64,000 nt of DNA from Altibacter lentus (GTDB lineage: Bacteria > Bacteroidota > Bacteroidia > Flavobacteriales > Flavobacteriaceae), in the NCBI RefSeq assembly GCF_000746845.1, contig NZ_KN050846.1, positions 1,061,394 through 1,125,393 on the forward strand. The letters run 5' to 3'. The position numbers and the translations under genes were made by a program. The notes under the pieces were generated by a model. The model was not told the origin of the DNA. It made no database searches and worked only from the letters and a program-made list of their open reading frames with translations. How positions within the stretch are numbered: the stretch's first letter is position 1; every line of letters starts with the position of its first letter. This document shows positions 51,151-58,670 of this stretch, piece after piece.

Positions 51151-52137
51151 ATGAAGGTATTGATTGTAGACCGTTCGGGAAAAATCCCAGCCACGACCTA
51201 TGGCGGAACAGAACGAGTGATCTGGGGTTTAGGAAAAGCACTGCATGCCTTGGGGCACGAAGTTACTTTTTTGGTACCGGGTGGCTCCGGCGGCAGATTT
51301 GCTCGTATCCTTCCTTTGGATGTTTCCAAGGACCTTAACGAACAGGTCCCGGACGATATCGATGTTGTACACATGAACTATAGGCCCGACCGACCTTTAC
51401 ACAAACCTTACCTCATCACCATGCACGGGAATCCGTCGCCGGGTGATATCATTGACCTCAATACGGTATTCATATCCAGAAATCAGGCGCAGCGGTACGG
51501 ATCGGAAGTGTTTGTTCACAACGGATTGGACTGGAGTGATTACCCGAAACCTAACCTAGATCATGAACGCACCTACCTTCATTTTTTGGGAAAGGTATCC
51601 TGGAAAGTGAAAAACGCCTTTGGCGCGGCAAAAATAGCGGTAATGGCGGGATGGCCCATTAAAATTATGGGAGGTGACCGATGGACATTTCGCAATATCA
51701 ATCGTGGAATACGGTACCTAGTGAACCCTAAAGTTCATTTTAAGGGCATGGTAGATGATCGTGAAAAAATAACGATCATGTCACGATCCAAAGCGTTGAT
51801 ATTTCCGGTAGAGTGGCATGAACCCTTTGGGCTAGCCATTATAGAGAGCTTGTATGCCGGTTGTTCGGTTTTTGGCACTACCAACGGTTCTCTGCCGGAA
51901 TTGATCACTCCGGAGGTAGGTGTGGTTTCAAATGCTTCGGAAGGACTGGTAGCGGCAATACATGCTTTTCAATATGATCCAAAAAAATGCCATGAGCATG
52001 CTGTTTCGACCTTCAATTCCGAAGCTATGACAAAAAAATATCTGGATCTATATAAAAAAGTACTTCTGGGAATTCCGCTACATGAGGTGGCACCTGTTTA
52101 TATTTTTGAAAAGAACACAATACAAAAGCTTGCGTAA
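51151..52137 (+). CDS. Glycosyltransferase family 4
   Basis: 328 residues, shorter than the neighbour. MKVLIVDRSGKIPATTYGGT, ERVIWGLGKALHALGHEVTF and GGSGGRF mark the N-terminal domain; EWHEPFGLAIIESLYAGCSV is the EX7E motif, followed by TTNGSLPELITPEVGVV. GT4 enzymes of this type often build cell-surface glycans from GDP- or UDP-sugars. Its stop TAA overlaps the ATG of the threonylcarbamoyl gene (TAATGG), though the function of that partner is unrelated. Confidence 0.93.
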   Translation: MKVLIVDRSGKIPATTYGGTERVIWGLGKALHALGHEVTFLVPGGSGGRFARILPLDVSKDLNEQVPDDIDVVHMNYRPDRPLHKPYLITMHGNPSPGDIIDLNTVFISRNQAQRYGSEVFVHNGLDWSDYPKPNLDHERTYLHFLGKVSWKVKNAFGAAKIAVMAGWPIKIMGGDRWTFRNINRGIRYLVNPKVHFKGMVDDREKITIMSRSKALIFPVEWHEPFGLAIIESLYAGCSVFGTTNGSLPELITPEVGVVSNASEGLVAAIHAFQYDPKKCHEHAVSTFNSEAMTKKYLDLYKKVLLGIPLHEVAPVYIFEKNTIQKLA

Positions 52138-52697
52138 TGGAACAAGAGATCAATAATTGTTTGGACGTATTAAAAAAAGGGGGCATCATTCTGTATCCTA
52201 CCGATACTGTTTGGGGAATAGGTTGTGATGCGACCCAACCCGCCGCGGTTCAAAAGATATTTAAATTAAAAAAACGGGAAGAGCGCAAATCCATGATCTG
52301 TCTCGTGAATGATTTTCGAATGCTGGAACAGTATGTAGAACGTGTACCGGAAGTGGCCTATGATGTACTGAAGTTCGCCAACAAGCCCACGACCATTATT
52401 TATGACGACCCAATTCGCGTAGCCGAAAATTTAATTGCAGAAGACAACTCGCTTGCCATTCGCGTCGTGAAAGAACAGTTTTGTAATAGCTTGATACGCA
52501 AACTGCGCCGCCCTCTGGTCTCAACTTCTGCCAATATTAGCGGGGAAGCGACCCCAATGCATTTTCAAGAAATGAGTCCTCAAATTTTGGAGGGCGTAGA
52601 CTATGTCGTAAATTTGCATCGCGATAGAAAATCCGTTTCTCCGTCGGCGATCATCAAGCTAAAAAATGATGGCACCGTGCAAGTAATTAGATCTTAA
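52137..52697 (+). CDS. L-threonylcarbamoyladenylate synthase (Sua5/YrdC/YciO family)
   Basis: 186 residues. Makes threonylcarbamoyl-AMP from threonine, bicarbonate and ATP for the t6A37 tRNA modification. Motifs: ILYPTDTVWGIGCDATQPAA, KLKKREERKSMICLVNDF (basic phosphate-binding), and PLVSTSANISGEATPMHFQE. Length fits the TsaC/YrdC type rather than the longer Sua5. YciO-like activity cannot be excluded. Coupled to the GT4 gene upstream and followed after 2 bases by the tRNA nucleotidyltransferase gene, another tRNA maturation enzyme. Confidence 0.92.
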   Translation: MEQEINNCLDVLKKGGIILYPTDTVWGIGCDATQPAAVQKIFKLKKREERKSMICLVNDFRMLEQYVERVPEVAYDVLKFANKPTTIIYDDPIRVAENLIAEDNSLAIRVVKEQFCNSLIRKLRRPLVSTSANISGEATPMHFQEMSPQILEGVDYVVNLHRDRKSVSPSAIIKLKNDGTVQVIRS

Positions 52698-52699
52698 CA

Positions 52700-54127
52700 A
52701 TGCATCCAAATCCTACGTATAGAACCGCATTAGAGCACCCCATCTTTTCTTTGATCTCTCGAGCTTCCGGTAATTTACAAATGGATAGTTATGTGATAGG
52801 AGGCTATGTAAGGGATTTTCTTCTGAAGCGCGGGGAAGCTAAAGATATAGACATTGTTGCGGTGGGAAGTGGTATCGCTCTGGCGAAGGAAGTTGCCAAA
52901 TTATTGCCCGGTAATCCGAAGGTTTCGATATTTAAGACCTACGGAACAGCGATGTTGAAGTCCCAAGGGATTGAACTGGAATTTGTTGGGGCGCGTAAAG
53001 AGTCGTATACAGAGGACAGCAGGAATCCCGCGGTAGAGAACGGCACGCTGGAAGATGACCAGAACCGAAGGGACTTTACGATCAATGCACTGGCCCTAAG
53101 CCTTCAAAGTGATACATTCGGAAAACTGTTAGACCCTTTCAACGGTCTTGAGGATCTAGAAAAGAAGATAATTAGAACTCCCCTCGACCCGGAAGTAACT
53201 TACAGTGACGACCCGCTACGCATGTTACGGGCCATTCGGTTCGCAACACAATTGGACTTTGTCATCGAAAAAGCATCGCTGGATGCGATAACCAAAAATG
53301 CAGATCGCATTAAGATCATCTCGAAAGAACGTATTGTAGACGAGATCCATAAGATCCTGCTCGCAGACCAACCTTCAAAAGGTTTTGCCCTCTTGCACAA
53401 AACGGGATTGCTGCCCTATATTTTTCCTGAACTTGTTGCGCTGGAAGGAATTGAAGAAAAAGAAGGGCAACGCCATAAAGATAATTTTTGGCATACGCTG
53501 GAAGTTGTGGATAATATAGCGAAAGCTACCGATAATCTATGGCTGCGCTGGGCGGCGTTGCTCCATGACATCGGGAAGGCTCCCACCAAACGATTTGACA
53601 AACAAATTGGATGGACCTTTCATGCCCATGAGTTTGTAGGTTCCAAAATGGTGTACAAGTTGTTCAAGCGTTTAAAGATGCCCTTGAATGACAAAATGAA
53701 GTTTGTTCAAAAAATGGTGCTTATGAGTTCTCGACCCATTGTATTGGCAACAGACGTGACCGATAGTGCCGTACGCCGACTCATATTTGATGCCGGAGAG
53801 CATGTAGAAGACCTAATGACGCTCTGCGAGGCAGATATCACCACAAAGAATCCGAAGAAATTTAAGAAATACCAAAATAATTTTAAATTAGTACGCGATA
53901 AGATCGAGGAAGTAGAAGAGCGCGATCACATTCGAAATTTCCAGCCTCCTGTAAGCGGAGAGGAAATTATGGAAACATTCGCTATAAAGCCTTCACGAGA
54001 AATTGGAATTATTAAAGATGCCATAAAAGAGGCTATACTTGAAGGAACGATCCCCAATGAATACGATGCAGCCAAAGAATATATGCTAAAAAAAGGCGCA
54101 GAACTTAACTTAACACCTGTAAAATAA
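52700..54127 (+). CDS. CCA-adding tRNA nucleotidyltransferase with HD domain
   Basis: 475 residues. Adds or repairs the 3'-CCA of tRNA. The nucleotidyltransferase head has YVIGGYVRDFLLKRGEAKDI, DIVAVGSG (GG and DxD), RRDFTINALALSLQ and DPLRMLRAIRFATQLDF; the body is helical, with an HD phosphohydrolase motif at LLHDIGKAPTKRFDKQIGW. Poly(A) polymerase is an alternative function for this superfamily, but this domain order is that of bacterial CCA enzymes with HD. It is 2 bases after the threonylcarbamoyl gene and overlaps the heme A synthase start (TAATG). Confidence 0.94.
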   Translation: MHPNPTYRTALEHPIFSLISRASGNLQMDSYVIGGYVRDFLLKRGEAKDIDIVAVGSGIALAKEVAKLLPGNPKVSIFKTYGTAMLKSQGIELEFVGARKESYTEDSRNPAVENGTLEDDQNRRDFTINALALSLQSDTFGKLLDPFNGLEDLEKKIIRTPLDPEVTYSDDPLRMLRAIRFATQLDFVIEKASLDAITKNADRIKIISKERIVDEIHKILLADQPSKGFALLHKTGLLPYIFPELVALEGIEEKEGQRHKDNFWHTLEVVDNIAKATDNLWLRWAALLHDIGKAPTKRFDKQIGWTFHAHEFVGSKMVYKLFKRLKMPLNDKMKFVQKMVLMSSRPIVLATDVTDSAVRRLIFDAGEHVEDLMTLCEADITTKNPKKFKKYQNNFKLVRDKIEEVEERDHIRNFQPPVSGEEIMETFAIKPSREIGIIKDAIKEAILEGTIPNEYDAAKEYMLKKGAELNLTPVK

Positions 54128-55152
54128 TGTACCGTAAATGGGTTAAAATTTCACTAATCTTAGTCTATTTAGTAATTATTGCCGGTGCCATGGTGCGCAT
54201 GACGGGTTCCGGCATGGGATGCCCGGACTGGCCTAAGTGCTTTGGGTACTATATCCCTCCCACCGATGCCTCGGAGCTGGAATGGCAACCCAACCGAAGC
54301 TTTAAAGAAGGACAGGTAATAATCCGCAATGATACCTTAAAGGTTGCGATCGAAGATTTTACAACCTCCGAAACCTATAATCCTGCTTCGTGGAAAGCCT
54401 ATACAAAACACGATTATGCCATCTTTAATGTATGGCATACATGGATCGAATATATAAATAGATTATTTGGAGCACTCTCCGGCCTTGCCATCTTGATCAT
54501 GGCTGTAATTTCCTTCAGGAAATGGAAAAAGAAAAAATACATTACCCTTCTATCCTGGTTAGCCGTCTTTTTACTGGGTTTTCAAGCCTGGTTAGGCGCA
54601 ACGGTGGTTTATTCGGTGTTGGCTCCTGTAAAGATCACCATTCACATGGTCATGGCACTGGTGATCGTTGCGCTGCTTCTGTACCTGCTGTACATCGCCA
54701 AGAAAAAGCACAAGAACTACAATGTTTCGTTTGGGTATCGCTACGTGGTGCTGTTTGCTTTTGTTTTCACTTTTGTACAGATAATTTTAGGCACCCAAGT
54801 ACGCCAATTTGTGGATGAACAGATCGCATTATTGGGGTACGAAGCAAAATCGCAGTGGCTTACACATCCCGATCTTACCTTTTACTTTCACCGCAGTTTC
54901 TCCATCCTTATCGTACTCGTACATTTGGTGATTTGGTACTACAATCGGGTTCTGGACTATGGACTGAAAAGAACAACCTTATTGCTACTACTTGTGATCG
55001 CAGAAGCCGTTACGGGAATCTCTATGTATTATTTCGATTTTCCAATTCTGTCACAACCCTTGCATCTTGTATTGGCTGCAGTATTATTTGGCGTCCAATT
55101 TTACATGGTTTTACAAGTCTTTCAGCAAAGAAATGAGTGGAAAAGTTCGTAA
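54127..55152 (+). CDS. ctaA: Heme A synthase (CtaA/COX15 family)
   Basis: 341 residues, polytopic membrane protein that oxidises heme O to heme A for aa3-type oxidases. AGAMVRMTGSGMGCPDWPKC is the hallmark, and FNVWHTWIEYINRLFGALSG carries an axial His (with NRLxG) and a second half-repeat follows (LTFYFHRSFSILIVLVHLVI and FPILSQPLHLVLAAVLFGVQ). A ~45-residue loop (YYIPPTDASELEWQPNRSFK) sits after helix 1, as in other Bacteroidota. Coupled to the CCA enzyme gene. Confidence 0.94.
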   Translation: MYRKWVKISLILVYLVIIAGAMVRMTGSGMGCPDWPKCFGYYIPPTDASELEWQPNRSFKEGQVIIRNDTLKVAIEDFTTSETYNPASWKAYTKHDYAIFNVWHTWIEYINRLFGALSGLAILIMAVISFRKWKKKKYITLLSWLAVFLLGFQAWLGATVVYSVLAPVKITIHMVMALVIVALLLYLLYIAKKKHKNYNVSFGYRYVVLFAFVFTFVQIILGTQVRQFVDEQIALLGYEAKSQWLTHPDLTFYFHRSFSILIVLVHLVIWYYNRVLDYGLKRTTLLLLLVIAEAVTGISMYYFDFPILSQPLHLVLAAVLFGVQFYMVLQVFQQRNEWKSS

Positions 55153-55157
55153 CTTTG
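55150..55157 (+). promoter_or_regulatory. -7 box of the gene at 55178
   Basis: TAACTTTG, exact TAnnTTTG; its TAA is also the stop codon of the heme A synthase gene. 20 bases before the ATG at 55178. Confidence 0.42.
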
Positions 55158-55177
55158 CCCTCTAATTTTTCATTATC

Positions 55178-55690
55178 ATGATCTATCGTTTCAGAGTAAT
55201 TCTAGACACCCACGAAGATGTCTTCAGAGATATTGAGATTGAAGCAAGTAACACGCTTGAAGATTTTCACAATGCGATCACCCAGGCTTTCGGTTTTGGA
55301 GGTCAGGAAATGGCTTCATTTTATACCAGTAACGATGCATGGGAGCAGAACGAGGAGATCGCCCTGTTTGACATGAGCGAAGAACCCGGTGCTTTGCGTG
55401 TTATGAACGAAACTCATATTGAAGACGTCGTTTCTGAAGAGGAAACAAAAATGATCTACATCTACGATTTTTTGTCCATGTGGACCTTCTTGGTAGAATT
55501 GGCAGAGGTGGCCGAACCTGAAGCTGGAATGATCTACCCCAACCTAATGTTCGCACATGGTGAGATCCCGGAAGAAGCTCCGGAAACAGAATTTATGGCA
55601 GAAGGCGATGAAGACGATGACTTTGACGAAGAATACGATCTCGATCCTGAAGATTACGACAACCTTGATTTCGACGAAAACTGGAACTAA
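55178..55690 (+). CDS. Plasmid pRiA4b ORF-3 / IS1096 passenger-type family protein
   Basis: 170 residues. The N-terminal domain (MIYRFRVILDTHEDVFRDIE, TLEDFHNAITQAFGFGGQEM, ASFYTSNDAWEQNEEIALFD) matches the family named for a protein beside IS1096 or plasmid pRiA4b; here no transposase or plasmid gene is near. The C-terminal 35 residues are almost all Asp/Glu (DEDDDFDEEYDLDPEDYDNL), so the protein is very acidic. Function unknown; homologues are ordinary chromosomal genes in Bacteroidota. Confidence 0.8.
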   Translation: MIYRFRVILDTHEDVFRDIEIEASNTLEDFHNAITQAFGFGGQEMASFYTSNDAWEQNEEIALFDMSEEPGALRVMNETHIEDVVSEEETKMIYIYDFLSMWTFLVELAEVAEPEAGMIYPNLMFAHGEIPEEAPETEFMAEGDEDDDFDEEYDLDPEDYDNLDFDENWN

Positions 55691-55742
55691 ACAGCTCACG
55701 TCGTTTCACATTCACCTAACAATTAAAACCCGATTCTAACGA

Positions 55743-56801
55743 ATGATCAATCTATATTCGGCGCATATTGCGTCACTTTCCATTCATCGCGTAGGCAACA
55801 AGAGTAAAAACGAACCCATATTACTCTCTTCGGAACCATATAAGACCAACGATGAACTAACACCTCTATTGAAGGAATTCTTTCTGAAGCCATTTCGTGA
55901 TAAGGAAGAGAATTACTATCAATTTGCACATGAGACCGATCTCGAATTTCATGAGTTATTTACCATTGTTTCTGAAATATTCCTGCAACCTGAAAGTATT
56001 CACGAACAGAGCAAGAAGATCACCAAGCACCTGTACGACCAATCCATGCATCCGCATATTAAGAGCGGTGAAGTGTATATAGCGTACTTGGAAAACCTCC
56101 AGATTGATAATGAAAAGGTGGACGGAATTGGTATCTTCAAATCAGAGATCAAACAAGATTTTCTCCAGTTTTCAGAAAAAGAGAATCAGTTGGAAGCCAA
56201 CCTTCAGCAAGGCGTGAACCTCAATAAGCTTGACAAAGGCTGCCTTATCTTCAACGTAAAGAAAGAGGAAGGGTATAAGGTGCTTTCGGTAGACAGCAAC
56301 CGTTACGATGCACGCTACTGGCTGGAAAGTTTCTTGGGTGTAGGTGCCTTTGAAGATGAGAATTTTTTGACAAAGAAATATTTGAAGTTCTGTCAGGATT
56401 TTGCCAAAGACGTTGTGTTCCCTGCCGAAGATAAAAGAGAGGAGGTGATGTTCATGAACCGCGCTGTGAATCATTTTGCCAAGAACGATACCTTTGAGGA
56501 ATCGGCGTTCATGAATGAGGTCATCGAAAACCCGGATCTTATTCCGGAGTTCAATCATTACAAATCCGAACGTGCACCCAAATACAGTATTGAGGACCTT
56601 ACCACGTTCCCTATCGCAAATACAGCGGTTACCGCAGCGCGAAAAAAGATCAAGAATGTGATCAATCTCGATACGAACATTCAAATAAAATTAGATTTTG
56701 TCAATGCTGAAAGCGCCGAGAAATTCGTTGAAAAGGGCTGGGATGAAGAAAAGCAAATGTACTATTATCTCGTGTATTTCAATCAAGAACAAAAAAGCTA
56801 G
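55743..56801 (+). CDS. Nucleoid-associated protein, NA37/YejK family
   Basis: 352 residues. The start MINLYSAHIASLSIHRVGNK and the central KSGEVYIAYLENLQIDNEKV, DGIGIFKSEIKQDF, LNKLDKGCLIFNVKKEEGYK and the closing VINLDTNIQIKLDFVNAESA agree with the NA37 (NdpA-like) family, reported to associate with DNA. Proteins of this family are abundant and of unclear role. Upstream gene is the acidic pRiA4b-type protein; an ABC transporter follows after 58 bases. No defence partner is visible. Confidence 0.82.
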   Translation: MINLYSAHIASLSIHRVGNKSKNEPILLSSEPYKTNDELTPLLKEFFLKPFRDKEENYYQFAHETDLEFHELFTIVSEIFLQPESIHEQSKKITKHLYDQSMHPHIKSGEVYIAYLENLQIDNEKVDGIGIFKSEIKQDFLQFSEKENQLEANLQQGVNLNKLDKGCLIFNVKKEEGYKVLSVDSNRYDARYWLESFLGVGAFEDENFLTKKYLKFCQDFAKDVVFPAEDKREEVMFMNRAVNHFAKNDTFEESAFMNEVIENPDLIPEFNHYKSERAPKYSIEDLTTFPIANTAVTAARKKIKNVINLDTNIQIKLDFVNAESAEKFVEKGWDEEKQMYYYLVYFNQEQKS

Positions 56802-56859
56802 TTTGTAACAAAACCCGCAGACAATCGTCACATAGATAACTAATCAAACCTTCAAGCTT

Positions 56860-57759
56860 GTGGAAAGCATTCTTACCATTAACAACCTCACCAAACGCTT
56901 TGGTCCTATTACAGCTGTGGACGATCTTTCTTTTACTATAGAGAAGGGCAATGTCTACGGGATCTTAGGGCCCAATGGAAGCGGAAAAAGTACAACCCTG
57001 GGAATCGTTCTCAATGTAGTGAACAAGACCAGTGGGAATTTTCATTGGTTCGATGGCAAGGGCACGACACATGAAGCGTTAAAGAAGGTAGGTGCTATTA
57101 TTGAACGACCCAATTTCTATCCGTATATGACGGCAGTTCAGAACCTAGAACTGGTATGTAAGATCAAAGAGGTCGATGCTTCAAAGGTAGAAGAGAAATT
57201 GGAGACCGTAGGGCTCCTTGAGCGGAAGAACAGTAAATTCAGTACATTTTCTCTGGGAATGAAACAACGGTTGGCGATCGCTTCGGCCTTGCTGAACGAT
57301 CCCGAGATCCTAATTCTGGACGAACCCACCAACGGCCTGGATCCGCAGGGGATTCATCAAATTAGGGAGATCATTAAACGAATTGCTTCCGAAGGTACAA
57401 CCATTCTACTCGCCTCCCATTTACTGGATGAAGTGGAAAAAGTATGTACGCACGTGGTGATCCTTCGAAAAGGAAAGAGCCTTTATGTGGGAAGTGTGGA
57501 TTCTATGAATGCCAGTCATGGGTTCTTTACTTTACAAGCTGCAGATATGGTGGCATTACAAGCCACACTCGAAGGGAATTCAGATTTTGGCTTGCTGAAG
57601 CGTGAAGGTGAACTTTTGATCGCTTATTTGAATGCCCCTATGGATAGCGCCGAACTGAATCGGTTTCTGTTCGAAAAAGGTATTGTGGTATCTCATTTAG
57701 TGAAACGCAAGGAGAGCCTTGAAGAACAATTCCTTGAACTCACCAAACACCAAAACTAA
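56860..57759 (+). CDS. ABC transporter ATP-binding protein (ABC-2 type)
   Basis: 299 residues from a GTG start (56860; ESILTINNLTKRFG). LGPNGSGKSTTLGI is Walker A, FSLGMKQRLAIASALL the ABC signature, and ILILDEPTNGLDPQGI Walker B with the catalytic Glu; HLLDEVEKVCTHVVI holds the switch His. Pairs with the permease starting 4 bases later, forming an export or efflux system; the cargo cannot be read. The C-terminal ~75 residues are an extra domain. Confidence 0.93.
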   Translation: MESILTINNLTKRFGPITAVDDLSFTIEKGNVYGILGPNGSGKSTTLGIVLNVVNKTSGNFHWFDGKGTTHEALKKVGAIIERPNFYPYMTAVQNLELVCKIKEVDASKVEEKLETVGLLERKNSKFSTFSLGMKQRLAIASALLNDPEILILDEPTNGLDPQGIHQIREIIKRIASEGTTILLASHLLDEVEKVCTHVVILRKGKSLYVGSVDSMNASHGFFTLQAADMVALQATLEGNSDFGLLKREGELLIAYLNAPMDSAELNRFLFEKGIVVSHLVKRKESLEEQFLELTKHQN

Positions 57760-57763
57760 CGCC

Positions 57764-58600
57764 ATGCTACGACTGCTCAACATTGAACTTCAAAAACTAA
57801 GATACAACCGTGCGGCCAGGGTGATCTCCATAGTTTATTTTGTATTGATCACCTTCATCGCCCTGATCGCTTCCATAGAATTCAATTTTGGGAGTTTTAA
57901 TTTTAGGGTAGCAGATCAAGGAATCTTCAACTTCCCTTTTATTTGGCATTTTAATTCGTACATGGGGGCTTTGCTAAAAATCTTTTTAGCCATTGTTATT
58001 GTTTCTATGATGTCTAATGAGTACAGCTATAGAACGCTAAAACAGAATCTCATTGACGGTTTGAGTAAAAAAGAGTTCGTGATCTCTAAATTTCTTACCG
58101 TATTATTATTTGCTGTTATCTCAACAATATTCCTCTTTATCGTCTCTTTTATTTTGGGGATGAGTTTTTCAGATTATAAGGAGATAGGAATTATTTTTAG
58201 TGATTTTGAATATATTCTGGCGTACTTCATAAAGCTGGTGGCGTTCTTCTCATTCTGTCTTTTTCTGGGAGTTCTGGTAAAACGTTCTGCTTTTGCCTTA
58301 GGTTTCCTGATCATTTGGTACATTATCGAGAAGATCATTTACGGCGTTTTAGAATGGAGATTGTTTCGCGACAGCGATGTGGCAGATACCGTCATGCAGT
58401 TTTTCCCTCTGGAGGCCATGTCCAATCTTATTATTGAACCGTTTTCCCGATTGGGAGCTGTGCAATCTGCCGCAAGTCAATTGGGAGACGCCTTTACCAA
58501 AAGTTATGATGTCTCTCCCATTGCGATCGCCATTGCATTGGCATGGACTTTTTTATTCATTTATTGGTCGTTCTTGATCCTTAAGCGAAGAGACCTTTAA
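57764..58600 (+). CDS. ABC-2 type transporter permease
   Basis: 278 residues from the ATG at 57764 (LRLLNIELQKLRYNRAARVI), 4 bases after the ATPase stop. About six hydrophobic helices: VISIVYFVLITFIALIASIE, IFLAIVIVSMMSNEYSYRTL (with the EYSYRT motif common in these permeases), VLLFAVISTIFLFIVSFILG, LAYFIKLVAFFSFCLFLGVL, ALGFLIIWYIIEKIIYG and AIALAWTFLFIYWSFLIL. Works with the ATPase in substrate export, possibly lipids or small peptides. Confidence 0.88.
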   Translation: MLRLLNIELQKLRYNRAARVISIVYFVLITFIALIASIEFNFGSFNFRVADQGIFNFPFIWHFNSYMGALLKIFLAIVIVSMMSNEYSYRTLKQNLIDGLSKKEFVISKFLTVLLFAVISTIFLFIVSFILGMSFSDYKEIGIIFSDFEYILAYFIKLVAFFSFCLFLGVLVKRSAFALGFLIIWYIIEKIIYGVLEWRLFRDSDVADTVMQFFPLEAMSNLIIEPFSRLGAVQSAASQLGDAFTKSYDVSPIAIAIALAWTFLFIYWSFLILKRRDL

Positions 58601-58670
58601 GCACTGTGATCTTTTCGCTTCGGAAACTACTGTAAAATTGCCTATATTTAGAAAGCAATCAACAGACGCT

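Noticed and set aside
56172-56684. Minus-strand open frame of 170 codons inside the NA37 gene
   Set aside because: Shadow of a conserved gene, no start-site or family evidence.
55178-56801. Mobile-element island implied by the IS1096/pRiA4b family name
   Set aside because: No transposase, no flanking repeats, no composition change visible; both neighbours are ordinary chromosomal genes.
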